From: Aquincola agrisoli
Lineage (GTDB): Bacteria > Pseudomonadota > Gammaproteobacteria > Burkholderiales > Burkholderiaceae_C
Direction: 5' to 3'
DNA: 64,000 bases
Assembly: GCF_036621135.1 (NCBI RefSeq)
Contig: NZ_JAZIBG010000048.1
Location: 1-64,000 of the forward strand
A model generated the notes under the pieces. It saw nothing but the letters and a program-made list of their open reading frames with translations, was not told where the DNA came from and did no database searches. The position numbers and the translations under genes are program-made. This document shows positions 1 through 8,527 of this stretch, piece after piece. How positions within the stretch are numbered: the stretch's first letter is position 1; each line of letters starts with the position of its first letter.

Positions 1-325
1 GCGGCTTGCCGCGCCATAAAGCCCCAGCGATGCGGTTTCGTAGCCGTTGAAGCCCTGCTTGAACGTCGTCGCGGCAGCGGCGCTGGCCATGGAGGGTACG
101 CCGGTCGGGTCGATGTCGACCGGCACCGTCCACGCCGCGGATCTGGCGGGTGTAGGTCCCGGAGCGCGTGGGCAGGTATTCGCCCACGAAGTTGTTGCCC
201 ATGATGAGCTGCATCCGGTTGTTGAGCTCGAGCATGTGGCCGCCGGTGACGGTCAACAACGGGTCGGTGGTCTGCCGCACAAACGGCGCCGCGGTGCCGG
301 CCCCGCCCATCGCCCAGGCGAGCAT
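1..325 (-). pseudogene. Possible fragment of an unrecognised gene, frame broken
   Basis: Reading leftward from an ATG at 325, one frame gives a protein-like stretch including VTGGHMLELNNRMQLIMGNN and GEYLPTRSGTYTRQIRG. At about 130 the plausible reading moves by one base, and the other frame continues with VPVDIDPTGVPSMASAAAA and FNGYETASLGLYGAASR to the window edge. Composition on both sides of the break is protein-like, whereas the continuation in the first frame is arginine-rich and looks random. I do not recognise the family. It may be a decayed gene, a sequencing error in an intact gene, or chance coding in GC-rich DNA. The remaining bases up to the M28 gene show nothing else. Confidence 0.3.
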
Positions 326-441
326 GCCCGGCAGGCTGGTTCGCGCGCGGCATGTGTTCAGGGACGCCGAGCGCACTAAGATTCGGCCCCCGTCATCGAC
401 TGCGGCGATCGATCCTTGTGAAGGGCGAGCCGGAACCCTTC

Positions 442-1743
442 ATGAACTTGCAAATTGTTCGGGGCGGCATGGCTTCGATGCTGTGCGCCGTGCTGCTGTG
501 CGGCCTACCGGGGTGCGCGACGAGAGAGGCCACGAGGCCCGCCTGCCCCGACCCTGCAGAGATCGCGGCCGGCTTCACGGAGCCGCTGGCGACGGTCCGC
601 TACCTGGCGGACGATGCGCTGGAAGGACGGATGTCCGGGTCCGACGGAGAGCACTGCGCGGGCGAGTTCATCGCGGCACGCATGGCATCGATCGGGCTGC
701 GCGGTGCGGGCGAGGGCGGCTCGTATTTCCAGCAGGTCCCGCTGGCATCGGCGCTGCAGCCGCACGCGCCACCGGGAACCGGGCGCAACGTGGTCGGGCT
801 GCTGGAGGGGAGCGATCCATCGCTGAAGCACGAGATCATCGTGGTCGGCGCGCACCACGACCACCTCGGGTGGGGCGCGTTCAGTTCGCTCGACAACACA
901 CGTGCCGTCCACAACGGCGCGGACGACAACGCCTCGGGCATCTCCGCCATGCTGCGCGTGGCGGCCCTGCTCGCGCAGGGGCAGCGGCCGGCGCGTTCGG
1001 TGCTCTTCACGGCGTTCACCGGCGAGGAACTCGGGCTGCTGGGCTCGGCGTACTTCGTGCACGCGCTCACGATCCCGCTGCGCGATGCGCGCGCGATGAT
1101 CAACATGGACATGGTCGGGCGCCTGGGCGATGGCGAACTGATCGTGTACGGCGTCGGGACGGCGCGGGAGTGGCAGGCCCTGTTGAAGCACCAGGCCGGC
1201 GCCGCCGGCATCCGGTTGGCGGAACATCCCGAGGGCTACGGCTTCAGCGATCACACATCGTTCTACACGCAGGGCATGCCCGTGCTCCACCTGTTCACGA
1301 ACGTGCATGCCGACTACCACAAGCCCACCGACGACTGGCAGAAGATCGACGCGGCAAGCATCGACAAGGTGGCCACGATGGTGGCCGGCCTCGCCCGCAC
1401 GCTCGGCGAGCCGGCAGCGCGGCTCACGTTCGTGCCGGGCGAGGAGAAGCCGGCGCGCATGTTGGACGACGGCACGCGGGCGTACCTGGGGACGGTGCCC
1501 GACTTCTCCCCGGTGCCGCGCGGCGTGCTGCTCAGCGGCGTCACGCCGGGCTCGCCGGGTGACCGCGCGGGCATGCGGCGCGGCGACATCCTCGTCCGCC
1601 TGGGCGGGCAGGATGTCCGGGATCTGCAGGGCTTCACCAACGCTTTGCAGGCGCACCGCCCAGGCGACGAGGTCGATCTGGGCGTGCTGAGGCAGGGTCA
1701 AGAAATCACCCTGCGCGCCGTGCTGGGTCGGCGGGGCGGTTGA
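442..1743 (+). CDS. M28-family metallopeptidase lipoprotein with C-terminal PDZ domain
   Basis: Predicted exported zinc aminopeptidase of 433 residues. The ATG at 442 is chosen because it places a lipoprotein signal at the N terminus (hydrophobic core, then LPGC with Cys25). Family zinc ligands are visible: GAHHDH at about 137-141, NGADDNASG at 158-165, TGEELGLLG with the catalytic Glu pair at 195-196, NMDMVGR near 221, and a late His in VHADYHKP at about 293. A PDZ domain follows from about 345 to the end (GSPGDRAGMRRGDILV). It probably trims peptides in the periplasm while anchored to a membrane. It stands alone and converges with the TRAP operon. An upstream ATG in frame at 352 would bury the signal peptide. 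Confidence 0.88.
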   Translation: MNLQIVRGGMASMLCAVLLCGLPGCATREATRPACPDPAEIAAGFTEPLATVRYLADDALEGRMSGSDGEHCAGEFIAARMASIGLRGAGEGGSYFQQVPLASALQPHAPPGTGRNVVGLLEGSDPSLKHEIIVVGAHHDHLGWGAFSSLDNTRAVHNGADDNASGISAMLRVAALLAQGQRPARSVLFTAFTGEELGLLGSAYFVHALTIPLRDARAMINMDMVGRLGDGELIVYGVGTAREWQALLKHQAGAAGIRLAEHPEGYGFSDHTSFYTQGMPVLHLFTNVHADYHKPTDDWQKIDAASIDKVATMVAGLARTLGEPAARLTFVPGEEKPARMLDDGTRAYLGTVPDFSPVPRGVLLSGVTPGSPGDRAGMRRGDILVRLGGQDVRDLQGFTNALQAHRPGDEVDLGVLRQGQEITLRAVLGRRGG

Positions 1744-1826
1744 GCCACCGACGCGCCCTTGCTGCGCTACGGCTGGCTGGCGCTGGCCACCGGGGCACGC
1801 TGCCGGCACCACGCCGGGTGCGGTGG

Positions 1827-3107
1827 TCATCCTCCAAGGAAGCGCGCCGGCACGATGACCAGGGCGGGAAACAGCACCATCAGGAACATCATCAGGAACT
1901 CGGCGGCCGCGAACGGCAGCACGCCGACCATGATGCGGTCCATCTTCATGCGCGCGACGCCTGCGACGACGTTCAGCACGACGCCGACCGGGGGGGTGAT
2001 CAGCCCGATCGAGTTGTTGATGATGAAAAGAACCCCGAAGTAGATCGGATCGATGCCCGCGGCCTTGACGATCGGCATCAGCACGGGCGTCAGGATCAGG
2101 ATCGTGGGGGTCATGTCCATGGCCGTGCCCACGATCATCACCAAGAACATGATGAGCACCATGAGCAGCATGGGGTTGGAGATCAGCGGCTCCAGCAGAT
2201 CGACCAGCATCGTCGGCAGGTCCGCGATCGTGATCAGCCAGGCGGACACCATCGCGGCGGCCACCAGGAACATCACCACGGCGCTGGTCTTCGCTGCCGT
2301 GACGAAGAGCCCGTAGAACTGCCGCGGCTTCAATTCGCGGTACACGACCGTGGCGACGAAGAGCGCGTAGACCGCCGCCACCACGGCGGCTTCCGTCGGC
2401 GTGAAGACGCCGAACCGCAGCCCCACCAGGATGATGAGCGGCAGCATCAGGGCCCACGTCGCCTCCCGCAGGGCGGCGGCAACCTCGCGCGCCGATTTCC
2501 GCGGGGGCGGAACGATCTTCTCCTTCCGGGCCAGCCACCACCAGGTGAACCAGAGCGAGGCACCGATGAGGAGGCCGGGAAAGATGCCCGCGAGAAAGAG
2601 CTTGGAGATCGAGACGTTGGCGGTAACGCCGAAGATCACGAAGCCGATGGACGGGGGGATGATGGGCCCGATCACGCCGGAAGCCGCGATCAGGCCGCCC
2701 GATCTCGCCTTGTCATGGCCCGCCGCGACCATCATCGGGATGAGCAATGCGGACAGTGCCGCGGCGTCCGCCACCGCCGAGCCGGACAGCGCCGACAGCA
2801 GGCATGCGGACACGATGGCCACGTAGCCCAGCCCGCCCCTGACGTGCCCGACCAGCGTCAAGGCCAGGTTGACGATGCGCCGCGACAGGCCGCCCTGGTT
2901 CATCGCCTCGCCCGCCAGCATGAAGAAGGGCACGGCGAGCAGCGGGAAACTGTCGGCGCCGTTGATCACGTTCTGCGCCAGGATTTGGGCATCGAACAAG
3001 TCGAGGTGCCACATCAATGCGACGCCGCACAGCAGCAGCGAGTACGCGATGGGCACGCCGATGGCCATGCAGCCGAGCAGCGCGCCGAGGAAGATGGCGA
3101 TGGTCAT
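1827..3107 (-). CDS. TRAP transporter large permease (DctM family)
   Basis: A 426-residue, highly hydrophobic inner-membrane protein of normal DctM length with about a dozen membrane spans. It contains family-typical loops such as GPIIPPSIGFVIFGV (about residues 148-162) and ITPPVGVVLNVV near the C terminus. DctM is the ion-coupled channel subunit of TRAP transporters, which take up organic acids from a periplasmic binding protein. It is the last gene of the leftward set DctP, dehydrogenase, DctQ, DctM, and its ATG lies 1 base beyond the stop codon of the DctQ gene. The substrate cannot be read from the sequence; the context suggests a carboxylate or hydroxyacid. Confidence 0.93.
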   Translation of the reverse strand: MTIAIFLGALLGCMAIGVPIAYSLLLCGVALMWHLDLFDAQILAQNVINGADSFPLLAVPFFMLAGEAMNQGGLSRRIVNLALTLVGHVRGGLGYVAIVSACLLSALSGSAVADAAALSALLIPMMVAAGHDKARSGGLIAASGVIGPIIPPSIGFVIFGVTANVSISKLFLAGIFPGLLIGASLWFTWWWLARKEKIVPPPRKSAREVAAALREATWALMLPLIILVGLRFGVFTPTEAAVVAAVYALFVATVVYRELKPRQFYGLFVTAAKTSAVVMFLVAAAMVSAWLITIADLPTMLVDLLEPLISNPMLLMVLIMFLVMIVGTAMDMTPTILILTPVLMPIVKAAGIDPIYFGVLFIINNSIGLITPPVGVVLNVVAGVARMKMDRIMVGVLPFAAAEFLMMFLMVLFPALVIVPARFLGG

Positions 3108-3108
3108 G

Positions 3109-3723
3109 TCAGCGCTCGCGCGGGTTCAGGTTCGTGTCGGGTGTGCCCGGTGCGCGGGCCGCGTCACCATGGGCCAGCTCGGCGTTGATGCGGTCGATCT
3201 CGGCCTGTTCCTCGGATTCATGGACCATCACCAGCTCTTCGTCACGAAGCCGGCCGCTCGCGACGCGCCACAGGTCGTGGAAGAGGAACACCGCCGTCGA
3301 CACCGCGAAGACCACGCCGACGGCGTAGAAGATGGCGACCGAAGCGCCTGTGGTGGGCGCTCCCACTTCGAGGTTGATCACCGTCTGCTGCCAGCTTCCC
3401 GTCAGCAGGAGCCATGTCGCATACAGCATCAGCAGGTGCGAGACAACCAGACAGAGCTTCTTGCCCGCGCGAGGCAGCTTGCCGACGAGCATGTCAGTGC
3501 CGAGATGACCATGCTCGCGAACGGCGACGATCGCGCCGAGGAACGTCATCCACACGAAGAGCCAGCGCGAGACCTCTTCGGACACCGTGATGCCCGAGTT
3601 GAAGCCGTACCGGAGCACGACGTTCCCGAACACCATGAGGACCATGATGGCCAACATCACCGCCATGAGGCCTTCCAGGCCTCTGCAATACCAACCGAAG
3701 ATTCTCGACACCGCTGCCTCCAC
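3109..3723 (-). CDS. TRAP transporter small permease (DctQ family)
   Basis: A 204-residue membrane protein with four hydrophobic segments, including MAVMLAIMVLMVFGNVVLRY and the DctQ signature around VSEEVSRWLFVWMTFLGA. It bridges the binding protein and DctM. I start it at the GTG at 3723, which overlaps the stop of the upstream dehydrogenase as TAGTG, a typical translational-coupling arrangement. Longer readings upstream would add an arginine- and glycine-rich tail unlike the family. The C-terminal 40 residues are charged and extend past the last membrane segment, ending next to the DctM start. Confidence 0.88.
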   Translation of the reverse strand: MEAAVSRIFGWYCRGLEGLMAVMLAIMVLMVFGNVVLRYGFNSGITVSEEVSRWLFVWMTFLGAIVAVREHGHLGTDMLVGKLPRAGKKLCLVVSHLLMLYATWLLLTGSWQQTVINLEVGAPTTGASVAIFYAVGVVFAVSTAVFLFHDLWRVASGRLRDEELVMVHESEEQAEIDRINAELAHGDAARAPGTPDTNLNPRER

Positions 3724-4631
3724 TATCCAGGCCGTCGAGGCCCGTAGAGCCTCGCGATCGACACCGTTTCCTGTTCCCCCGCGCCGCCGTCGACGTACTG
3801 GCGATAGCGTTCCCGGGCCAGCGCCAGCATGGGCAGGGCGAGGCCCGCGGCGCAGCTCGCGCGATCCACGGCGTCGAGGTCTTTCAACATCTGCGCCGCC
3901 CTGCCGGTGGGCGGATCGAATTCCTCCGCCACCATCCGGGGCCACGCGCGCTGCAGCGCAGCGGAATCCGCCATGCCGCCTGCGAGACAACCAGGCACCG
4001 CCTCGACCGGGAGGCCGAGTTCACGTGCCAGCGCCAGGGCCTCGGCCACCAGGACGAATGTGCCGCCCACCAGGGCCTGGTTGACGACCTTCATCGCTTG
4101 TCCGGTGCCCACGGGGCCCAGCCGGGTCACGCGCGACGCGACGGCGTCCAGCACGTGCTGGACGCGGTCGATGGCCGCGTCCTCGCCACCGACCATCACC
4201 GTGAGGCCCCCGACGGCGGCGGCGGCCGGCCCGCCCGACACGGGTGCGTCGATCCAGGTGAACCCGAGCGCCGCGGCGCGCCGGGCGATGGCGACGGTCT
4301 CTTCGGGGTCGACCGTCGAGAAGTCCAGGATGGGCTTGCCGTTGGCCGGCGCGGCGGACAAGCCGTCAGGGCCGAAGACCACGTCGCGGACGGCGTTGCC
4401 GTCGAGGACGCACAGGCACAGGATGTCGGCGCGCTCGGCCACCTCGCGGGGCGTGGCTGCGATCGAGCCGCCCGCGTGCGCCAGCGCGTCCAGGCGATGC
4501 GGCTCCCTGTTCCAGCCCACCAGCTCGAAGCCCTTCGCGCGCAGCCGCAGCGCCAGCGCCAGGCCCAGCAGGCCCAGTCCGACGAAGCCGATGACCCGAG
4601 GCCGGGGCGTGAGGGGCGGCGCGTCGGTCAT
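3723..4631 (-). CDS. 3-hydroxyisobutyrate dehydrogenase / tartronate semialdehyde reductase family
   Basis: A 302-residue NAD(P)-dependent beta-hydroxyacid dehydrogenase. The N-terminal Rossmann motif is GFVGLGLLGLALALRLRAKG. The substrate-binding motif of the family appears as DAPVSGGPAAA at about 158-168, and the catalytic lysine region as GTGQAMKVVNQALV near 205-218. It interconverts a beta-hydroxyacid and its semialdehyde in the cytoplasm. It sits inside a TRAP transporter operon: its ATG overlaps the DctP stop by four bases (ATGA) and its own stop overlaps the DctQ GTG. That suggests the transported compound, or an early product, is a hydroxyacid. The exact substrate is undetermined. Confidence 0.87.
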   Translation of the reverse strand: MTDAPPLTPRPRVIGFVGLGLLGLALALRLRAKGFELVGWNREPHRLDALAHAGGSIAATPREVAERADILCLCVLDGNAVRDVVFGPDGLSAAPANGKPILDFSTVDPEETVAIARRAAALGFTWIDAPVSGGPAAAAVGGLTVMVGGEDAAIDRVQHVLDAVASRVTRLGPVGTGQAMKVVNQALVGGTFVLVAEALALARELGLPVEAVPGCLAGGMADSAALQRAWPRMVAEEFDPPTGRAAQMLKDLDAVDRASCAAGLALPMLALARERYRQYVDGGAGEQETVSIARLYGPRRPG

Positions 4632-5680
4632 GGCCGAGGGGACGAAGTCGCGGCGCGTGCCTTGGCGATCTGGTCGCGCAGATCCGCGACGAGGGCGGCG
4701 TTGACATCGGCCGCGAACTTGTCCGAGACGGGCCGCACCTTCTGATGCATGCGCTCGATCTCGGCGGGCGCCAGCTCGTTGACCTTGACGCCGGCAGCCT
4801 CGATCACCGCCTGGGCCTTGGCCTCCGCATCACGCGAGAACTGCCGCTGATACGGCTTGGCCTCGTTGGCCGCCTCCAGGAGGATCTTGCGATCGGCCTC
4901 GCTGAGCTTGTCCCACGAGCGCTTGCTGCCGACCACCAGCAACGGGTTGTAGGTGTGGCGCGTGATCGAGAGGAACTTCTGGGCCTCGTGCAGGCGCGAG
5001 CCGACGATCGAGGTCAGCGGATTCTCCTGGCCGTCCACCGCGCGGCTTTCCAGCGCGCCGTACAGCTCGGGGAACGACAGGGGCACGGGGTTCGCGCCGA
5101 GCGCACGCATCATGTCGATGTAGATCGGGATCTGCTGCACCCGGACCTTCAGGCCCTGGAAGTCCTCGACCGTCGCGATCGGCTTCTTGCTGTTGGTGAA
5201 GTTGCGGAAGCCGTGGTCCCAGAAACTCAGCCCCACCAGGCCCTTGCCGGGCAGGATGTCCATCAGCTTCGTGCCGAAGGGACCGTCGAGCACCGCATCG
5301 GCCTCCGTCGCGCTGCGGAACATGAATGGCAGGTCGAACAGCCCGAATTCCTTGCTGACACCGGCCAACGAGCCCGGCACCATGACGGAGAGGTCGATCG
5401 TTCCTCCCTGCAGGGACGAAATCACCTGCATGTCGCTGCCCAGCGTGCCACCCGGGTACAGGCGAACCTGCAGCTTGCCGCCGCTCTTCTTGCTGACCAG
5501 TTCGGCGAAGCGCTCGGCACCGACGCCGTGCGGGTGCTCCTTGACGTTGACGAACGACAGGCGGAGGACTTTGGCGTCCTGCGCGTTCGCCGTCGAACCC
5601 AGCAGCATCGCCATGCCGATCAGGCCTGCGCCGAGGACACTGCCGAGCGGTCGGCAGAAGCTCTGAACCGTGAAGCTCAT
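4628..5680 (-). CDS. TRAP transporter substrate-binding protein (DctP family)
   Basis: A 350-residue periplasmic protein with a signal peptide cleaved after STANAQ (about residue 33). The DctP-type substrate-binding segment is visible as GLKVRVQQIPIYIDMMRALG, where the conserved Arg normally binds the substrate carboxylate, followed by PVPLSFPELYGALESRAVDG. A Shine-Dalgarno-like TTGGAGAC lies just upstream of the ATG. It delivers substrate to the DctQM permease encoded two and three genes downstream. The ATGA overlap with the following dehydrogenase indicates co-expression. The ligand is likely a carboxylic acid, from the family and the conserved Arg. Confidence 0.93.
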   Translation of the reverse strand: MSFTVQSFCRPLGSVLGAGLIGMAMLLGSTANAQDAKVLRLSFVNVKEHPHGVGAERFAELVSKKSGGKLQVRLYPGGTLGSDMQVISSLQGGTIDLSVMVPGSLAGVSKEFGLFDLPFMFRSATEADAVLDGPFGTKLMDILPGKGLVGLSFWDHGFRNFTNSKKPIATVEDFQGLKVRVQQIPIYIDMMRALGANPVPLSFPELYGALESRAVDGQENPLTSIVGSRLHEAQKFLSITRHTYNPLLVVGSKRSWDKLSEADRKILLEAANEAKPYQRQFSRDAEAKAQAVIEAAGVKVNELAPAEIERMHQKVRPVSDKFAADVNAALVADLRDQIAKARAATSSPRP

Positions 5681-5724
5681 ACGTTTGTCTCCAAGAATGA
5701 TGGCGCTGTGCGCCGACTGCGAAA

Positions 5725-6708
5725 TCAGCTACCGCTGGTATCGAACTTGATGCCCTGGCTTTGGACGACCGCCTTGAGCCGCTCCAGGGCCTTCTTGATC
5801 TCGGCCCCGAACTCCTGCGGCGTGGTGCTCACCGGCTCAGAGCCCGTCTGCGCCACGCGCGCTTGCACGTCCGGCTGTGCCATGACCTTCCTGGTCACCT
5901 GGTTGAGCTTGGCCTGGATATCGGCCGGGAGGTTGGCCGGTGCGACGAGGCCGTACCAGACGCTGTCGTTGATCGCGCCGAGGCCGAGTTCGGCATAGGT
6001 CGGCACGTCGGGCAGCGAGTCCAGGCGCTTGTTCCAGGCCACCGCGACCGGACGGGCACGTTTGCTCTGGATCGCCTGGATCGAGCCCGGCATGCTGTCG
6101 AAGAACAGCTCCAACTGGCCACCGATCAGGTCGGTCAGCGCCGGGCCGGAGCCCCGGTACGGCACATGCGTCAACTGGGCGCCGATCAGCGAAGAGAACA
6201 TCGCGCCGGTCAGGTGGTGGACGCCGCAGGTCCCGCCGGTGGCGTAGCGGACGCCGCCTGGCGGCTGCTTGGCGATGTAGGCCTTCAGTTCAGCGAAGTT
6301 GCTTGCCGGCACATCGACGTTCATCACCAGCACGTTGGGGGTCCGGGCCAGGTTGCTGATCGGCGTGAAGTCCTGGACGGGGTCGTAGCCGCCCTTCGGG
6401 TTGCACGCCACGTTGGCCGCGTGGGTCCCGACCGTCGCGAGCCCCAGGGTGTAGCCGTCGGCCGGCGCCTTGGCCACGGCCAGGGCACCGACGGCGCCGC
6501 CCGCGCCGGCCCGGTTCTCGACGACGACGGTTTGCCCGAGCTCCCTGCTGGCCGCGTCGGCCCACACCCGCGCCAGGATGTCCGTGGCACCGCCGGGCGC
6601 GAAGCCGACCACGAGGCGGATGGGCTTGCTGGGGTAGGGCTGGGCCACCGAGCCGACGGCCACGCCCGCCAGAAGGCATGCGGCGGCGAATCTTTTGATG
6701 AGCGACAT
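5725..6708 (-). CDS. Bug/TctC-family periplasmic solute-binding protein
   Basis: A 327-residue member of the tripartite tricarboxylate transporter receptor family that is greatly expanded in Burkholderiales. A short signal peptide precedes YPSKPIRLVVGFAPGGATDI, the family's carboxylate-binding loop, and THVPYRGSGPALTDLIGG is the second conserved loop. The start at 6708 is preferred over an in-frame ATG at 6777 because AGGAGA lies about 10 bases upstream and the signal peptide then begins properly. No TctA or TctB membrane genes are nearby, and the next genes encode a TRAP system, so it either feeds a distant TctAB pair or acts as a sensor. Its promoter carries the AAGTG repeats described separately. 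Confidence 0.92.
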   Translation of the reverse strand: MSLIKRFAAACLLAGVAVGSVAQPYPSKPIRLVVGFAPGGATDILARVWADAASRELGQTVVVENRAGAGGAVGALAVAKAPADGYTLGLATVGTHAANVACNPKGGYDPVQDFTPISNLARTPNVLVMNVDVPASNFAELKAYIAKQPPGGVRYATGGTCGVHHLTGAMFSSLIGAQLTHVPYRGSGPALTDLIGGQLELFFDSMPGSIQAIQSKRARPVAVAWNKRLDSLPDVPTYAELGLGAINDSVWYGLVAPANLPADIQAKLNQVTRKVMAQPDVQARVAQTGSEPVSTTPQEFGAEIKKALERLKAVVQSQGIKFDTSGS

Positions 6709-6742
6709 GTCGGGCGTCTCCTGTAGTGCGTGCTTTGACGAA

Positions 6743-6792
6743 GCAAGTGTCATCCATCGATTCGCAAGTGTCAACAAATAGAATTCAAGTGC
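6743..6792 (-). promoter_or_regulatory. Promoter of the TctC-type gene with three AAGTG direct repeats spaced 21 bp
   Basis: AAGTG occurs at 6745, 6766 and 6787, exactly 21 bp apart, that is on one face of the helix two turns apart. The first two lie in identical GCAAGTGTCA words. On the gene's strand the middle one reads TTTGTTGACACTT and provides a consensus -35 hexamer TTGACA (6774 to 6769). A weak -10 (GACACT) follows at 17 bp. The same box occurs in the divergent GntR/aldehyde dehydrogenase promoter near 8470. Binding by the local GntR protein is inference. Confidence 0.6.
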
Positions 6793-6905
6793 CGACTCTT
6801 TGAAGAACGTTGTAGGACTAAAAAATAGCGGACACGAACGACCGGAGCGCCGCTGGCGCTCTTTTGCATCGACAGGAGCGGATGAGGGGGTCTACGCCAG
6901 GTCGA

Positions 6906-7700
6906 TCAGGCCTGCTGCCACTGCGGCGGGCGCTTCTCAAAAAACGCCTGGTAGCCCTCCCGGGCTGCCGGCGTTTGGTAGGCCTGAACGAAACATTCAG
7001 CCTCGTACTGGAGATGGCTGCGGAAGCGGGCGCGGAAGTCCCGGTCCACGAGCGTCGTGAGCGTCCGGATGGACGAGCCGGGCTGGCTCGCCCACTGCAG
7101 CGCCAGCGCCTGCGTCCGCGCCTCGAGCGCGTCGTCCTCCACCACCTCGTCGATCACGCCCAGCGCGCAGGCGGTCGAGGCATCCAGCGTCTCGCCGGTG
7201 TACAGCAGCCGCTTCGACAGGGCAGGCCGCACCTGGCGAGACAGCAGCAGGCATCCGCCCGTGCCGGGCCAGGCGCCGCGGTTCACCTCCGGCAGCGCCA
7301 GCTTGGCGCTGCGAGCAGCGATGCGGTAGGTGCACCCGAGCGCCAGCTCCAGCCCCCCACCCATGCAGGCGCCGTGGATCGACGCGATCGTGGGCACGTC
7401 CAGTTCGACCAGCGCCAGGATCATGCGGTGCGCGTTCTCGACGTGCGCGCGTGCCACCAGCGGATCGAAGCGCAGGGCGAACTCCCGCAGGTCGGCCCCC
7501 GCGCAGAAGCTGCGCGGGCCGCTGCCGAACACCAGGCAACGGATGGCCCGGTCGGACTGGGTCGCGAGGAAGACGTCGCCCAGCTCGCGCCGGACGTCCT
7601 GGTTCAGCACGCCGAGGGGCGGGTTGTCGATCACCACGCGCCGGATCGCCGTTGCGGGATCGTCCCGCACCACCAGTGCAGACCAGGAAGGCGGGGCCAT
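6906..7700 (-). CDS. Enoyl-CoA hydratase/isomerase family protein
   Basis: A 264-residue crotonase-fold enzyme. The oxyanion-hole regions are visible as SFCAGADLREFALRFDP near residue 70 and IHGACMGGGLELALGCTYRI near 105-124. The second catalytic-acid region reads LALPEVNRGAWPGTGG. It hydrates or isomerises a 2-enoyl-CoA. The ATG at 7700 overlaps the stop codon of the GntR regulator gene as TGATG, so enzyme and regulator are translationally coupled. In this cluster it would act after the acyl-CoA dehydrogenase encoded at 10865. The substrate chain is unknown. Confidence 0.9.
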   Translation of the reverse strand: MAPPSWSALVVRDDPATAIRRVVIDNPPLGVLNQDVRRELGDVFLATQSDRAIRCLVFGSGPRSFCAGADLREFALRFDPLVARAHVENAHRMILALVELDVPTIASIHGACMGGGLELALGCTYRIAARSAKLALPEVNRGAWPGTGGCLLLSRQVRPALSKRLLYTGETLDASTACALGVIDEVVEDDALEARTQALALQWASQPGSSIRTLTTLVDRDFRARFRSHLQYEAECFVQAYQTPAAREGYQAFFEKRPPQWQQA

Positions 7701-8383
7701 CAAGACACCGACAGCGTGCGGGTGACGGTATCGAGCATCCGCTGCTTGCCCGTCAGGATGTGCGATTCGAAACACTCGGCGGCTTCGACGACCTTGCCGG
7801 AGCAGACGGCCTCGACGAGCCGGGTGTGCTCGGCATGCGACAACTGCATCTGGGCCATCGTGTAGACCCCCTTGCGGATGTAGAGGCTCAGCTCGGTCTC
7901 GATCGTCTCGTTGAACTCGATCAGGCGCGGGTTCTTGGTGATGGCCATCAGAAGGTCGTGGAAGGCCTTGTTCAAGCGGTGGTACGCGGCGCCGTCGCGC
8001 GCGTTGAGCGCATCGCCCATCTGGCGCATCAGGTCCAGCAGGCCGGTTTCCTCGTCCGGTTCCAGGCGGGTCGCCACGAGCCTTCCGGCGGTCCGGGCGA
8101 TGCCCGCCCGGACGTCATAGAGATCCAGCGCCGCCTCGAGCGACACCTTGCGCACCTCCGCACCGCGATTCGGGACGATCCGCACGAGGCCGGTGCGCTC
8201 GAGCCCGCGCAGGGCTTCCCGCGCGGAGTTCCGGCCCACGCCGAGTTCCGTGGCGAGCGCGTTCTCGTTGACACGTTCGCCCGGCTTGAGAACGCCGTCC
8301 TTGATCATCTGGCGCACGCGATCCTGGATCTCGTCGAGCCGGGTGGTGATCACTTCTGCATCTCGAGTGGCGACTTTGCTCAT
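7700..8383 (-). CDS. GntR-family transcriptional regulator (FadR/FCD type)
   Basis: A 227-residue regulator with an N-terminal winged helix (NENALATELGVGRNSAREAL at about 49-68) and a C-terminal all-helical FCD-like domain with metal or ligand histidines, for example AYHRLNKAFHDLL, LSHAEHTRLVEAV and FESHILTGKQRM. It is divergent from the aldehyde dehydrogenase gene and coupled to the enoyl-CoA hydratase gene. An imperfect inverted repeat in its own promoter region and related repeats before the TctC gene are the best operator candidates. Such regulators usually respond to an acid or CoA-ester intermediate of the pathway; here the effector is unknown. Confidence 0.9.
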   Translation of the reverse strand: MSKVATRDAEVITTRLDEIQDRVRQMIKDGVLKPGERVNENALATELGVGRNSAREALRGLERTGLVRIVPNRGAEVRKVSLEAALDLYDVRAGIARTAGRLVATRLEPDEETGLLDLMRQMGDALNARDGAAYHRLNKAFHDLLMAITKNPRLIEFNETIETELSLYIRKGVYTMAQMQLSHAEHTRLVEAVCSGKVVEAAECFESHILTGKQRMLDTVTRTLSVS

Positions 8384-8443
8384 GGCACGAGGTGAAACCT
8401 TGGGAGGTGGCCAGTCTACACGACGTGTGCGCGACATGTCTTC

Positions 8444-8499
8444 AAGTGCAAACAAATAATAGATGTTTGTTGACACTTCAGCGCTTCCGACCTGACAAT
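8444..8499 (+). promoter_or_regulatory. Divergent promoter with AAGTG...CACTT inverted-repeat operator
   Basis: Between the GntR and aldehyde dehydrogenase genes, AAGTGCAAACAAATA (8444-8458) faces TGTTTGTTGACACTT (8464-8478), an imperfect inverted repeat with arms of about 14 bases. The right arm contains a consensus -35 TTGACA (8470-8475), followed after 18 bases by GACAAT (8494-8499) as a -10. This promoter rules out the ATG at 8498 as the dehydrogenase start. The left arm closely resembles AAGTGTCAACAAATA at 6766. Operator function is inferred. Confidence 0.65.
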
Positions 8500-8527
8500 G
8501 TGTTCGTCGAAGCACAGAGCCACCCAC

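Noticed and set aside
505..2541. Long open frame antisense to the peptidase and TRAP genes
   Set aside because: Composition is dominated by Arg, Ala, Gly and His, it crosses two well-supported genes, and no family features are visible. It is a GC-driven shadow.
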